Source: Tillus elongatus (lineage: Eukaryota; Arthropoda; Insecta; Coleoptera; Cleridae). Taken from it: DNA of 64,000 nucleotides. The translations under genes were made by a program, and so were the position numbers. The notes beneath the pieces are model-generated. The model saw only the letters and a list, made by a program, of their open reading frames with translations, had not been told where the DNA came from and ran no database searches. Location: contig OZ023265.1 of NCBI GenBank assembly GCA_964006375.1, positions 152,971,047 to 153,035,046 on the forward strand, read 5' to 3'. Below are positions 44,476 through 56,512 of this stretch, piece after piece (within the stretch, counting starts at the first letter, position 1; every line of letters begins with the position of its first letter).

Positions 44476-46114
44476 TACCTGATAACTTAGAGGGAAAAAT
44501 AAGCTACAAGATTTATCTTTTGCACACAACACACCAGTATGTGTACCCTCACCACACGTATTACAGTTTTGCGTTGCATCATACAGGGTGATAGAAATTG
44601 ACTTGGCAACTTGACAAAATTCAACTGATCAAAAGTTGCGTTTTTCAAATGGGACACTCTGTATTTTATTAACAAAGTTAGTTGGCATTTCGAATCTCTT
44701 TCTATTTGCATTTGCATTCCCTATATCTAAATCTAACCGTTTTGGAGATAAATACATATTTATTCGAATCAGTGTCATGTCAACCAAGTGACGTTTGCAC
44801 GCGGTGAAATTTGTTATCGAAATTACAAAATAGGCCCTTAATAGTGATAAAAATTGCCAATTTAGGGTATACAATCTATGATTTTATAGAGCTATTAATT
44901 ATTTATGGTGAGTATCATCGAATAATTGGTCGCACATGTCGTGCTTTCTCCGAAAAGTATCCAGATAGACCGAAGCCTAGTCCGGACACAGTAAAGAAAT
45001 TATTGAAGAATTGTTCAAGTTACGGTAGCTTTATCCCCAAAAAGAGAAACCGAAGCAAGGTGTTGATAATGAGGTAAACAAAGTCAATGTCATATTTCGC
45101 TGCTGAGCCAATTTCATGTTTCAGGGATTGTCAAAGAGAGTTGCGTTTATCAACAACAACCATGCACAGAATATTTAAAAAACACAACCAGAGACCCTTC
45201 TCGTATCACTTAGTCCATAGTTTATAGCACAGTGGTAACTCCCAACGTGTTGAATTCTGTTAATGGTTCCTTTTAAAAACAAAGGAAGATGGAGCTTTTG
45301 TGAAAAACTTATATGGTGTGATAAGGCGAAGTTCTCCAAAAATGGATTATTCAATCGTCTTAATAGCCACTTTTGGCCGGATGAAAATCCTCACATCACA
45401 AGAACCAACGATTGTCAAGACCGTTGATCATTTAATGTATTTTGTGCCGTAAAAAATGATTCGTTATCTCATTATCAACACTTTGCTGTGGTTTCTCTTT
45501 TCTTGGGGATAAAGCTCCCGTAACCTGAACAATTCTTCAATCATTTCTTTACCGTGTCCGGACTAGGCTTCGGTCTATCTGGATACTTTCGGCAAAAACA
45601 CGACATGTGCGACCCATTATTCGATGAAATTCACCATAAATAATTAATAGCTCCATAAGATCATAGTATGCATACCCTAAATTGGCCAATTTTATCAATA
45701 CTAAGGACCTATTTTGTCATTTCGATAACAAACTTCACCGCGTGCACTTCCAGTATGCAAACGTCAGTTGGTTGACAAATTAAATTGAAAAGGCTACTAT
45801 TGTTACAAGTTTTCAATAAATTTTCGAATAAATATGTATTTATCTCCAAAACGGTTAGATTTAGGTATAGGGAATGCTAATGCAAATTAAAAGATATTCG
45901 AAATGCCAATTAACTTAGTCAATAAAATACAGGCTGACCCATTTGAAAAACGCAAGTTTTGATCAGTTGAATTTTGTCAAGTTGCCAAGTAAATTTCTAT
46001 CACCTTGTATATTGCAACGCAAAAGTGTAATATGTGTGGTGAAGGTACACATACTGGTGTATTGTGTGCAAAAGATGAATCTTGTATCTTATTTTTTCTT
46101 CAAGTTATCAGACA
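44476..46114. mobile_element. Fold-back Tc1/mariner element: about 600-bp inverted arms, each carrying the transposase start
   Basis: Left arm 44476 to about 45060 and right arm about 45485-46114 pair throughout: CCTGATAAC / GTTATCAGA at the tips; CACCAGTATGTGTACC; CAGGGTGATAGAAATTGACT; TCTAAATCTAACCGTTTTGG; CGAAGCCTAGTCCGGACAC; CCCCAAAAAGAGAAACC. TA borders both tips. The spacer (about 45061-45484) continues the transposase of the left arm. The arms differ by scattered substitutions and small indels, so they are not an assembly mirror image. The inner ACAGGGTGATAG motif sits about 110 bases inside each tip. Confidence 0.88.
44820..45440 (+). pseudogene. Tc1/mariner transposase, N-terminal half (left arm and spacer)
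   Basis: The open frame 44811-45077 reads IELLIIYGEYHRIIGRTCRA, FSEKYPDRPKPSPDTVKKLL and GSFIPKKRNRSK, the paired helix-turn-helix DNA-binding half. After decayed sequence, 45300-45405 gives KLIWCDKAKFSKNGLFN and SHFWPDENPH, the first-aspartate region (WCDKA for the usual WTDEA). It then runs into the inverted arm, so the second and third catalytic regions are absent. The mirror copy of the N-terminal part is at about 45485-45720 on the minus strand. Confidence 0.8.
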
Positions 46115-46433
46115 TAAAGTGCAACTATGATTCTGCAAAAATTTTCGAAAAATATACGAAATCTTTTGAAAATGGTTAATTTTAGACACATAGTATGCGA
46201 GTGAAAGTCTACCTTAAATTACGAGTAGAATTCAAAATTCTATTAAAAAGTGGTATGTATTTAAAATAACGAAGTTGATGGACACTTCCGGTATAACCGG
46301 ATGTGTCATGTTATCAAAAATATTTTAGTTTAATTGGACTTGGCCGATAACCTAGGAATTGAAATTTTCCGAATTAAAATCCGTTTTGTTATTGACAAAC
46401 TCCTAACAGAAGCTCTTGGCGCCTCACCCTATA

Positions 46434-47793
<1,360 letters not shown>

Positions 47794-48988
47794 AGATAGG
47801 ACTCAACTGCGCAAACCCGGCGAAAACGGAGATGATCCTATTGACCAAGAAGAGGAATGTAGAGGGGTTCAGGGCGCCCGTGATGTTTGGAAAACCTTTA
47901 GCTTTAGTGCGGGAGGTCCAATATCTGGGGGGTGGTCATGGACTCCAAACTAACATGGGGGTCGCAAATAGAACGAGTAGTGAGGAAGGAAGTAGCGACC
48001 CTCTGGCAGCTGCGTCGAATGATAGGGAGGGCCTGGGGACTTAATCCTCGGATCCTTCAGTGTATTTACACTGCGCTCGTCAGGCCGAGAATCCTCTATG
48101 GGGCGTTGGTCTGGTGGTAGGGTGTGAACCAAACTACCAGCAGGAAGCTGGCCAAACTCCAAATGCTAGCAATCCTGGGTATCACAGGCGCTATGAGGAC
48201 CACACCCACAGTTGCGCTAGAGGTCTTGTGGATGCTGCCACCGCTTCCCATTTGTATCAGAAGGGTGGCTATGGCGTCGTGTCTTAGAATGCGAGACTCT
48301 AGAAACTGGTACGGAGAGGGAGCAGTAATAGGGCATGCAAGAGTCGCCAAGGAGGTGGAAAAGGAAATTCGGATTTCCGCCATCAAGGTACGAGATGCCG
48401 AGGACGATAGTAGGTTAACTAGGCCATACACCCTCAGGATCCCCGGTAGGGATCAGTGGATAGGTATAAGTAGGAAGACAGTCTCTGTCGCCTCAGACAG
48501 GTAGACTGAAGAAGCAATGGAGAGGCACTGGGAGTCGGTTGGGGGCTGTAGGCAGGCGAGGGGTTTCGTGGAGGGCCGGGCAGAGATAGAGCTGTCTGGC
48601 TACTCGGTAGGAGTCGACCTACGCTTCGCCGCATCCTTGGGGTGCTGACAGGCCACTGCGCCCTTAGAAGATACCTCACATTGGTAGGCGTAGAGAGGGA
48701 TCCCATTTGCCAGGAATGCGGCGAGGATAAAGAAACGTCCTACCACTACCTGTGTGAATGCGAGGCTTTTGTGAGTGTTCGAGCGGAATTGTTCGGATCG
48801 AGGACTCTGCAGAGGAATCAGGTAAGTACCGTCCAATTAAAGACCCTCACGGCCTTCATTTCGAGGTCGAGGCGGTTTGGCGACGGAACCTAGGAAGAGT
48901 AGAGCATGGTTGCTGGGTTGCTGGTGTTGGCAAAAGGGGATATTTTTGCCTACTTGCTTGGCGTTGGCCTCCCCACCACTGCTACTAA
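47794..48988 (+). pseudogene. I-like LINE, 5'-truncated, nested in the RTE-like LINE
   Basis: Plus strand: AKTEMILLTKKRNVEGFRAP, MDSKLTWGSQIERVVRK, ALVRPRILYGALVWW, ILGITGAMRTTPTVALEVLW, RVAMASCLRMRDSRNWYGEG, IPGRDQWIG, then LTGHCALRRYLTLVGVERD and PICQECGEDKETSYHYLCEC. This is the end of the reverse transcriptase and the C-terminal cysteine-histidine knuckle. LINEs of the I/R1 group normally have an RNase H domain between these; here that block is almost entirely deleted (about 48500-48600). The element ends in a CTACTAA tail before the duplication, like the TAA tails of I elements. Frameshifts at about 47920, 48118 and 48505. Confidence 0.85.
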
Positions 48989-49001
48989 TAATATTCTCTC
49001 G
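48989..49001 (+). repeat. Target-site duplication, right copy
   Basis: TAATATTCTCTCG, matching 47781-47793 exactly. Together with the TAA-type tail it fixes the I-like insertion at 47794-48988. Confidence 0.88.
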
Positions 49002-49230
49002 TAGATTTTCCGCACTGTACTCAAGATTGTTTTCTCTCGATAGTTGTTCCAGTCACTGTTGTCTCCCTTTTTAAACAAAGGTAATATTATCCCTATTTCC
49101 ACAGTCATTCAGTTGACATATGTGCGTATTTATTTACCAGATCAGCAAACTTTTATTCTGTTCTCATTTTATATCTCGCCGCTGATTGAGGCTCTCTTAG
49201 CTGGTATGTTTTTATTACTTCTTTGGACTT
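49001..49230 (-). pseudogene. RTE-like LINE, upstream part beyond the nested insertion
   Basis: The minus strand reads VEIGIILPLFKKGDNSDWNN then ILSTVRKIYERIL, the fingers motif that directly precedes RILEQRLR at 47793. Joining the two across the insertion gives a continuous reverse transcriptase order, confirming that they are one element. No endonuclease is visible upstream, so the RTE copy is 5'-truncated. Confidence 0.82.
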
Positions 49231-49299
49231 GCTTAGTTTGCTCCCTGCTGGCACCTGTACGTTTCTGTTTTGCATTTCTGTAAAGAAGTGGAATGAACT

Positions 49300-49720
49300 T
49301 AGAAGTTTTATGTCGGGAATCTTATTAGGGACATTAGGACGCCATGTTAATCGTTTCTCGAGGAAAACCTCGAGGTATTTGGCCAGGGAATATGACAGTG
49401 GTCGAATAATATGTGATTCTAAGGTGTGTGTCTTCTCTTAGAGAATAGGACTGATGAGCATTTGACATGATTTTATATACCACTCTTGCAGCTCGTCTAC
49501 GGCTGCTTGTAGACGTTGGGTTATTATCCTCGCCTACGTGGAGCTGCTAAGGATGGTGGCGTCGTCCGAGTACAGTGCGCCTGTCAAGTTTTGTGGTGGT
49601 GTAGCTATGTCTGCGACAAATATATTGCACAGCAGAGGGGAGACAGTAGAACCCTGTGGAAGGCCACCCGTGGCTGAGTAGATTCTATATCCGGTTCCCA
49701 GGTGTTTGACATGGAACTAT
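49300..49720 (-). pseudogene. Jockey-like LINE reverse transcriptase fragment
   Basis: The minus strand reads GTGYRIYSATGGLPQGSTVS, PLLCNIFVADIATPPQNLTG, ALYSDDATILSSST (motif C as YSDD), QRLQAAVDELQEWYIKS and AKYLEVFLEKRLTWRP. Motifs B and C with their spacing identify a third LINE lineage in this stretch. Two in-frame stops or shifts and truncation at both ends make it a relic. It abuts the RTE-like part without an evident duplication. Confidence 0.82.
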
Positions 49721-50013
49721 ATATACGCATCCAATTGATAACTCAAAAGATAATCAGCCGATTTTAATGAAACTTGGCACATCTATTTATTTTGTTAATA
49801 TCTTGGATGAGTTCGTTAGCTAAGCCTTTTGGGACAAGTTCTTAAGATAATATTAATTTTTCTGAAGAAAAGTTTGCATCTCGAGAAATAAGAAAGTAAT
49901 TTTGATGAAACTCGGCAGACATATTGCACTGATAGAGGCTTTACTGTTTGTCAAAATTTAAGTTCCTAGCTTAACAGAAAATTGAGTTTAAATTAAATTT
50001 TAAAGCATTTATT

Positions 50014-50054
50014 GAAAATTCGCTACCATAACACACTTGCTGCATCTCAATTTT
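50014..50054 (-). repeat. Core motif copy
   Basis: AAAATTCGCTACCATAACAC, ACTTGCTGCATCTCAATTTT. Confidence 0.78.
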
Positions 50055-50080
50055 TTTAAACTTGGCTAAATGTGTACAAA

Positions 50081-50120
50081 GGTTTGCTAACATAACGTCT
50101 TCCTACATCAAGACTTTTTA
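50081..50120 (-). repeat. Core motif copy (diverged)
   Basis: GGTTTGCTAACATAACGTCT, TCCTACATCAAGACTTTTTA, 27 bases from the previous copy. Confidence 0.62.
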
Positions 50121-50764
50121 TACCTCAATATCCAAAAAACCACAGAAGAAAAAGGAAATAAATAAAATACTCCCATGTGGTAATAAAATCAATTAAATTT
50201 TGCTTTCCACGAAAACGCACATTTCCCTGTTAACGTACATACATGACTGTGGTTACATTCTGGTTATTTTTAGACAAAATTTTTATTGGCAGGAAATTTG
50301 GTGGTTATAAATACAAGATTTTGGTAATGTGCCATTTTACATGAAATTGTTATGTACTATGTTGTCAGTTCAAGTCAATCTATCAAAGGATGCTCTCTGT
50401 TAAGGTGATTGCTTTTTAGGAAGCAATTTTGATGCAGCTGGCATCTTATAATGATTCGTTAAGATTTTTGCCTTGCGTTTTCGTCACCTCAATAGAGACT
50501 GATAATGCATTATGCCGACACCTGTCGTTGTAGGCGTCTGTGTCGGAACATCTTGGCTTTTCCTGGCATCTGTTATCCTTAGTGATTGCGATTTTTTTTG
50601 TGCGCCCAATTTTGCTGCATAGTACAATGTAGAGCTCATGATAGCATCTCACTTGCGTAACTCAGTTGGCTTTTTATAGATATTTGCTTTTATACGGTGT
50701 GTTTTAAAAGTAAGAAATAAATGCAGTTTCCCTGGTATTGGTAATTTTGAGAGAAAAGCTAATT

Positions 50765-51127
50765 TTTTTTTAATTTCAACAACACACCACAAGGGCTTAC
50801 AGCCTAAATACTATCGTACCGTGGGTGTCGACAAGGAGGAAAGAGGCAACTAGTTAGTACTGGACTTGAAGGTTTGGAGGTTCGGAGGAGAAGGAAAAAC
50901 ATGAGCCGGCAAGCAATTCCACAACTTGGAAATCCTCGGGATAAAAGAGCGGGCATAACAAGATGTTCTATGTCTGGTGACCTGAACAGTAAAAGGGTGC
51001 ATTCGCTGTGTTTACCTGGTAGATCTGTTGGGGGCCGCAGGTGGACGAACTATGGAAGAAAGCTCCTCTGAGCAGTGCCCGTGCAGATATCTATAAAAGA
51101 GAAAGAGGTCACTAACGGCACGTCGGT
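50765..51127 (-). pseudogene. LINE-A 3' terminal piece
   Basis: About 363 bases from the LINE-A 3' tail (T-run at 50765-50774) to the AVSDLFLFYRY region. Its 5' break falls within about 20 bases of the break in the 40734-41095 copy. The open frame 51012-51215 continues past the break into unrelated sequence and is accidental. Confidence 0.83.
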
Positions 51128-51345
51128 GAAACTCGTTTATTTCACCTCTATCCCATATTGTTTTACCATCAACTCGTCTTAGAGATTTCGTTTCAACAGC
51201 AATCCATATTTTCACATGGTTTGCTTGTCACACCCAACTTTCACACCCATACAGCACAGTTAGTACCAGCACAGTTAGGACCAGCAGCGTTCAAACAGCA
51301 TCATTTTATTTGGTACTGGTGGTGGTACTCCATCATCAGCGTACG
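51128..51345 (-). pseudogene. RTE-like LINE C-terminal scrap
   Basis: The minus strand reads VLTVLYGCESWV, VKIWIAVETKSLRRVDG and KTIWDRGEINEF, the YG-ESW / ETK-LRR block just downstream of the RTE polymerase, as in 46544-47793. It is directly joined to the LINE-A piece. Confidence 0.7.
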
Positions 51346-52733
51346 GTAACACTCTCACTTGAGAAGCCTATATTCATAAGTAGTTTCTGGTTTGTCTATA
51401 GTTGCATGTATCAATATGGGTTTAACTATAATATAATTGACGACAACTTAAAAAATCTTCATTTATTTAAAAACCATTAAATTCTTTTTTTCCCCAGACG
51501 GTTCTAATTGGTGCAAAAGTAACTATAAGGTTCACAACTTCTTAATAAACGGATCTTTTAACTTATTCTGTTTTTCTATTGCAGCCATAAAATAAAAGTA
51601 ACCATTACGGCTATCTAAATTAATACAGTTGACATTTATAAGTACACTTTCCAAATTGTACTTATCGGTGCTTATCACAGGTTCTAATCTTTAGTTACAG
51701 TTGGAATTTCTCCAGAAATTTTTTTATTGGTATTATCAACTATGGCGTTTAGTAAAGTTAAGACTGATACGTCCTCTTTGAATTTTTATTAGGGAATTGA
51801 CTGATAGAACAAATGAACAATATCCACTGTGATACAGATATAAATTTCTAGGGAACTACAAAAAGTTAGGCCGCCTATTAACCTTGGATTTCTAATCAAT
51901 AAAACTACGTGAATAAATGTTCCTTCACCCTAATAAAAAAAGACAAATAGATGATATAAATGACAGCCACATGTACTTAAATACTTACTACACGGGCTAC
52001 TTAATTTTCTGGATATAGTCAATTAATTTTATTTTGCAATAAAATTTATGATCACTTAAAAATTTGTGCCAAATCCATGTACACGTTATTGTTGTAATTC
52101 ACAAAAACATCTTTAGTAACCAATTAGATGCAAAAGATATTTTGAACTAGTTACATATCAAAGTCCAGTTCCTGTGTTCGGAAATATGCTGTTGATCATA
52201 TAACTTGCATTTCATTAAAGCCAGTAAATATTTTGAGTGTGTTTAGATGTGTTTGGAATAAAAGATGAATGGCTATAAAACCATAATTCGTAACAAACGT
52301 TTCTCTAATGAGTAAGTATCTTTTTCAAGAGGCTCTTTTAGATATACGACCGCGTAGGAAATTTATTACAGACATTTTTTATTTTAACAGGATAACATGT
52401 GTTCCGGGGGCAGAGCACCACGTAGATACGTGATTCGTTAATGATTCGCTTTGATTTAACGTTTTTATTGCGACAACCAAGTAAAGTAATACTTTGGTAC
52501 AAAACTCCAAAGCTCAATTTTCAGCCAACATCTGTAGTCTTATTATATAGTTCGTTTTAAACCTTAATTTATTATTTTCTGTAGGAATTCCTCACATTTA
52601 AATGGAAACCAATTTTCATGTACAAATTATTAAAGTTGTATCACTGTGCTGAAAACACCGGCTAAAAATTTTGTTTTAAAAACTATTTATAAATATGTGT
52701 CTAATATAGTACTTAATGTAAGGGCTACTTTTT

Positions 52734-52737
<4 letters not shown>
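51346..52737. other. No gene recognised
   Basis: 1.4 kb of AT-rich sequence with no frames of note and no match to the window's repeat families. This is one of the longest repeat-poor stretches here. Confidence 0.5.

Positions 52738-52801
<64 letters not shown>
52738..52801. repeat. (TA)n microsatellite
   Basis: About 31 TA units. Confidence 0.95.
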
Positions 52802-52803
<2 letters not shown>

Positions 52804-53047
52804 AATATATTGAACGCAACCCTTCGATGATATAAGGTGCAACCCTCTTAGCAAACAATAGAAGTAACCTATCATAATATAATTACATAGCTCAACAATC
52901 AACCACCAGTCTATATAATAGTTAGCAGTTGTGTTATCTACTTAAGAGTAAAAACCTACCTGAACACACCATCGTTCATCTAAGGCACAGTCTAATATAT
53001 ACGAGGCTCATTCAATTATTAGTTCAGCAAACAATTACCAATTACAC

Positions 53048-53260
53048 GCTCCACTGAGCGACTCAACATCAACAACTATTTATACTCAAAGCTCCACTGA
53101 GCAAACTAACATTAAGAGCAGTTTCCACATAATGCCCCACTGGGCAACATCAACATTAACAGCATTTACTACTCAAGGCTCCACTGAGCCAAATCATAAT
53201 CTCTAACAGCGCACATCAGTGCCTCAGAACTGCTTTTCAACAATGTCTCTAACCGCTCAA
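53048..53260. repeat. Degenerate minisatellite, period about 45 bp
   Basis: GCTCCACTGAGC recurs four times (about 53050, 53092, 53136, 53178; one as GCCCCACTGGGC). CAACATCAACA / CTAACATTAA / CAACATCAACATTAA and 'actactcaag' lie between. After it, TCAAACAATAATTGCTCAG-type short repeats continue to about 53360. Confidence 0.7.
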
Positions 53261-53377
53261 CAATCAGTTTCTCAAACAATAATTGCTCAGACAATAATTA
53301 CTCAAGTAGTTACTCACACGAAATTTACTCAAATAATAATTACTCAAATAATAATAATTACTTAACCAGTTTAGCTT

Positions 53378-53767
53378 GTGTGTTTAATTGGGTGCCGTAC
53401 GCGACACCAGGTCAGTGCCGGCTCCCAGGTGTGCAATGAGGCACAGTTCAATGCCTCACCTAGAGTGCTCGTTACTGTCAGAGTTGGATACCGAGAAGTG
53501 CAACGGGCACACGATGCACACTCCAGGGTGTGCCCTTCACCCAGTAGCCCAACTCCTACACTGGGACTGACACGTGCAATGAGACCAACGGGTGAACTGA
53601 CCACAGTGTCTCGGTCAGGCTACCAGATCGACCAAAAATGCAACAACAGTACCACCGTGAATACTGAGAAGTGCAATGGACGCATTGGAGTATTCTCTAC
53701 GATGAGTCCTCTCCAATATCCAGCTATCGACGGGAGTAGGTGCAATGGATACCTAGAGCGAACTTAG
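53378..53767 (+). other. Unrecognised 129-codon frame in a GC-richer island
   Basis: The frame begins MCLIGCRTRHQVSAGSQVC and contains NTEKCNGRIGVF and SRCNGYLERT. GTGCAATG or GTGCAACG recurs at about 53431, 53498, 53574, 53671 and 53740, twice preceded by GAGAA. No domain is recognised and a second overlapping frame exists, so coding status is doubtful. The island (about 53380-53880) contrasts in composition with everything around it and has no second copy in the window. Confidence 0.3.
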
Positions 53768-53890
53768 CTATATCCCTACCGAAATCCATCGATGCAAACA
53801 AACAACCGTGTTGCGGTTGCGTAACCTGGGCATAGACCCAACGCCTCTACCAGTATGACGCCCTACTGGGTGAGCAAACAGCGAAGGTGT

Positions 53891-54721
53891 TCCTCACACC
53901 TACCAAACTATCATCAATTTACTTTCAATAGACTCTACTTTATTTACTCTAAGCAAACTGACATAATTCAACTCTTACTTAATTTATGAATATTGACTTA
54001 ACCTCGTATAAGTAACAAACGTAATTTAAGCTTAAATAATTCCTAAATAATTTCATAAAGTCCCTTTATTTGAATCAGATAATTACTTCTTAATTAATAA
54101 CTTAGCCTCGTATAAATAACAAGCTGACTTTAAACTCTAGCTACAGTTTATTTTTAAAAGAGCAATTTCTTAAATGGTTACCTAATACCACCCTTAAATC
54201 ATATACTTATTGAAATTACTTTCCACTTTATAATCAGGCAAAGAATAGCTGTACAATAAACAAACGAATATGCATTCTGTGAGAGGTCTCACCTTTTATG
54301 AATGTATGTAACGTGCACTGTAAATTTCACTAATATCGAGCATATTTTAATGCAGCTCAGGTCATGGCTAACGCACAAATGTGTAGGTATGGTTTACTTC
54401 AACCGATGCTAAGGGGAATATAAAAAGAATAGTTCGAGGCCCTAGAGCCCAAGAGGGCTGCATTATAACCATACACGTATATCTTTAAGTAAACAATTTT
54501 TAAACGCTCATCGCTTGACACTTTAGATCTAATGGGAATACCCTGACTAGTAAAACGTATTCATCTAAAAACGTGTGCGTTAAATATGTACCGAGTGCTT
54601 TCATAATAAAATGACATTATGACCAGGGCTAGAAAATACATTCCTTACATTAAGTCATAGAAAATTTATTTTCGACACAAAATAACACGGAACATTACAG
54701 TTTAGTGAATATTTAAAAAAC
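53891..54721. other. No gene recognised
   Basis: AT-rich. GAGGTCTCACC (54285) and CCTAGAGCCCAAGAGGGC (54440-54457) are small local palindromes. No repeat-family match. Confidence 0.45.
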
Positions 54722-54765
54722 CAGTCGAGATGCAACCAGTGCGTTTTAGTAGCGAATTTTCATAA
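54722..54765 (+). repeat. Core motif copy
   Basis: CAGTCGAGATGCAACCAGTG, CGTTTTAGTAGCGAATTTTC. Confidence 0.7.
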
Positions 54766-54996
54766 ATTTGCAATACATAATATAATTTACATTATACTAA
54801 GCCTATCTTTGGACCTGTTTAAGCTAATTTATTTTAAATTTAGTCTGTGGATGAAGGATAACCTTCCAATGCCGTCCCTTTCCTTGCGCGTACACACAGG
54901 TGTTAAATGTATGCAGCTGATTTTTATAAACTATTTTCTTACAAGCATCTGAATCATTTCTATCTATTAATTTAATATGTCAATCAAATTATGTGA

Positions 54997-55075
54997 GAGC
55001 CTCGGTGGTTCAGTGGTAAGGACGTGTACTTCTGAACCGAGAGGTGCCGGGTGGGATTCCCGGGGTTTCCTTTTT
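54997..55075 (+). mobile_element. tRNA-derived SINE head (well preserved)
   Basis: GAGCCTCGGTGGTTCAGTGG holds an A-box (TGGTTCAGTGG), then TAAGGACGTGTACTTCTGAA (anticodon arm) and GGTGCCGGGTGGGATTCCCG, a B-box with two mismatches. A CT-rich stretch follows and then family W sequence (55120-55450). The acceptor stem does not close, so this is a SINE or retro-pseudogene, not a tRNA gene. Position and continuity suggest that family W is the body of this SINE or a composite with it. Confidence 0.7.
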
Positions 55076-55450
55076 CCTTTTTTAGTACATACTGTAGAAT
55101 CGAAATCAACCGGAATAGTTGGAATAGTTTTCCCTGGAATATGTTGGGTTTTCTTTCGGAAAATTTTTGTATCTCCGAAAATAACAAAGCTATGACAACC
55201 AAGTTTGGCATATACGTTTCAACTATCAAACTTACCCTCAGTGCTGAAATCCAGATCTCAACATTATAAGGAAAAAAAGTTATAGGTATTTAAAGAAAAA
55301 AATTTGGGTGCCACTGGTGATCAGAGGAAAGCACAAGAGCAAAATATATTGTGTGGGTAGCAAAACCAATTGAATATTACATACAACGGTTAACTTTTCT
55401 TGACGCAAAAAGGTCTGATGCTTTGCAAGTAGTTTCAGCTATAGAGTTTA
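55076..55450 (+). repeat. Dispersed repeat family W, copy 2
   Basis: Shares TTGGGTTTTCTTTC, GAAAATAACAAAGCTATGAC, CAACCAAGTTTGGCATA and TGGGTGCCACTGGTGATCAG with 31783-32060. It continues into a reversed family X tail (ATGAGCGCGAACTAGAACCC, 55527-55546). Confidence 0.72.
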
Positions 55451-56512
55451 TAGTTTAATAGTAATCTTAGAAAAAATTAGTTATTGATGAGACCGCCACT
55501 TATGAATTTTGAAAAGATTTTTTCAAATGAGCGCGAACTAGAACCCCTAAAACCCATATACGGGGTAAGTTTCTGTTTTTGTCTGTTTACACATATATAT
55601 GGTGACGCATTTCTACGGTAAATCTCAATATTTTCGTTTATATACACGATACGAGCAAAAATTGTATACTTTATAATTAAAGGGTGTTCTGAGCTGTATC
55701 TGATAAAATTATTTGGATAATTCTAGATAGGATGGCCCATAAGTAGTTGCTGCTACACACTTTTTTTTTAATAGAACACCCCTTATGTTATGGCATTTTT
55801 TTATTTTTTTCCATTGTATTACAATGCATGTTTGTAAGGAAAAAAATGATATTTTCATCGTTTTTGAGTTATTCCAATTGTTTTGCAACTTTCCACGTTT
55901 TTGACACATTGCACAAACACATATCACAAATTGTGAAATGGCGTTTTTATCAATAGATGGCGGAGCCCCATGGAAATGACGCATTCAGAGAGTTTTTTGT
56001 TTGTATTACTCGTCGCAAAAATCGAGCTGCCGTATACAGGCACTTTCAAATAGTGGCTGAATATAAAAAGTTTTCGCAGAAATGTTTTTAGTGTTTTCTA
56101 AAAATCATCTTTTGTAACATTTTTGTGAAATGTTGGTAATTAATAATAAATGTTTAGTAAGTGATTGTAAAAAAATTGTCGAATTTTTGTGAAAAATGTA
56201 ATTTAGTGTAACATTACTGAAGGCAGTTTCGGCAAAATAAAAATAGTGAATTTTTCTAAAAGAAATTGGTGAAAATGTTCATACATTTTTTCCACCTGGG
56301 TCATAAAACTGTTTGTCAATAATTATATCTTGGCAGGTGTGTAAATAGCTTGAAAAGGTTCTTTGGCCAATTTTTCTGGAACTTTTTATCTTATTTTCAG
56401 AAAATATTTGCACTTTTTGAAACAACAAAGATATTTTAATGAAATATGGTACAGTGTTAGTACGATATAGGTTATTAAACAAGGCACATTTCCCATTAAA
56501 AACATTTTTACG
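55451..56512. other. Unclassified repeat-rich sequence, no gene
   Basis: About 55660-55745 resembles the window's last 90 bases (GAGCTGTATCTGATAAAATT; TGGCCCATAAGTAGTTG). CCCATAAGTAGTTG-type ends are common in TA-inserting elements. The minus frame 55709-55984 is not recognised. Confidence 0.4.

Larger units (their letters stand above)
42372..46416. mobile_element. Old inverted-repeat pair enclosing a LINE-A and a fold-back mariner
   Basis: Left arm 42372-42497 and right arm 46291-46416 are imperfect inverted repeats of 126 bases: TTCTGTTAGGAGTTTCTCAA against TTGACAAACTCCTAACAGAA, TTTTAATTCGGAAAATTTC, CTAGGTTTTCGGCCAAG and ACACTTCCGGTTTTACTG. They could be the ends of one element later filled by two insertions (42498-44466 and 44476-46114), or two inverted copies of a dispersed repeat. 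Removing both insertions leaves only about 420 bases, the size of a typical small fold-back or MITE. Confidence 0.68.
49721..50764. other. Family X-like sequence with core motifs, no gene
   Basis: TTGATAACTCAAAAGATAAT, then GCCGATTTTAATGAAACTTG near 49735 is the family X inner block reversed. Two core motif copies follow (next entries). 50126-50764 holds nothing that I recognise. Confidence 0.5.

Noticed and set aside
53378..53767. Secreted cysteine-containing peptide gene
   Set aside because: No signal peptide, cysteines not regularly spaced, and a competing overlapping frame. Kept only as an unrecognised frame in an unusual island.
54997..55075. Functional tRNA gene
   Set aside because: A- and B-box-like parts are present, but the acceptor stem does not pair, the B-box has mismatches, and the segment runs into a dispersed repeat.
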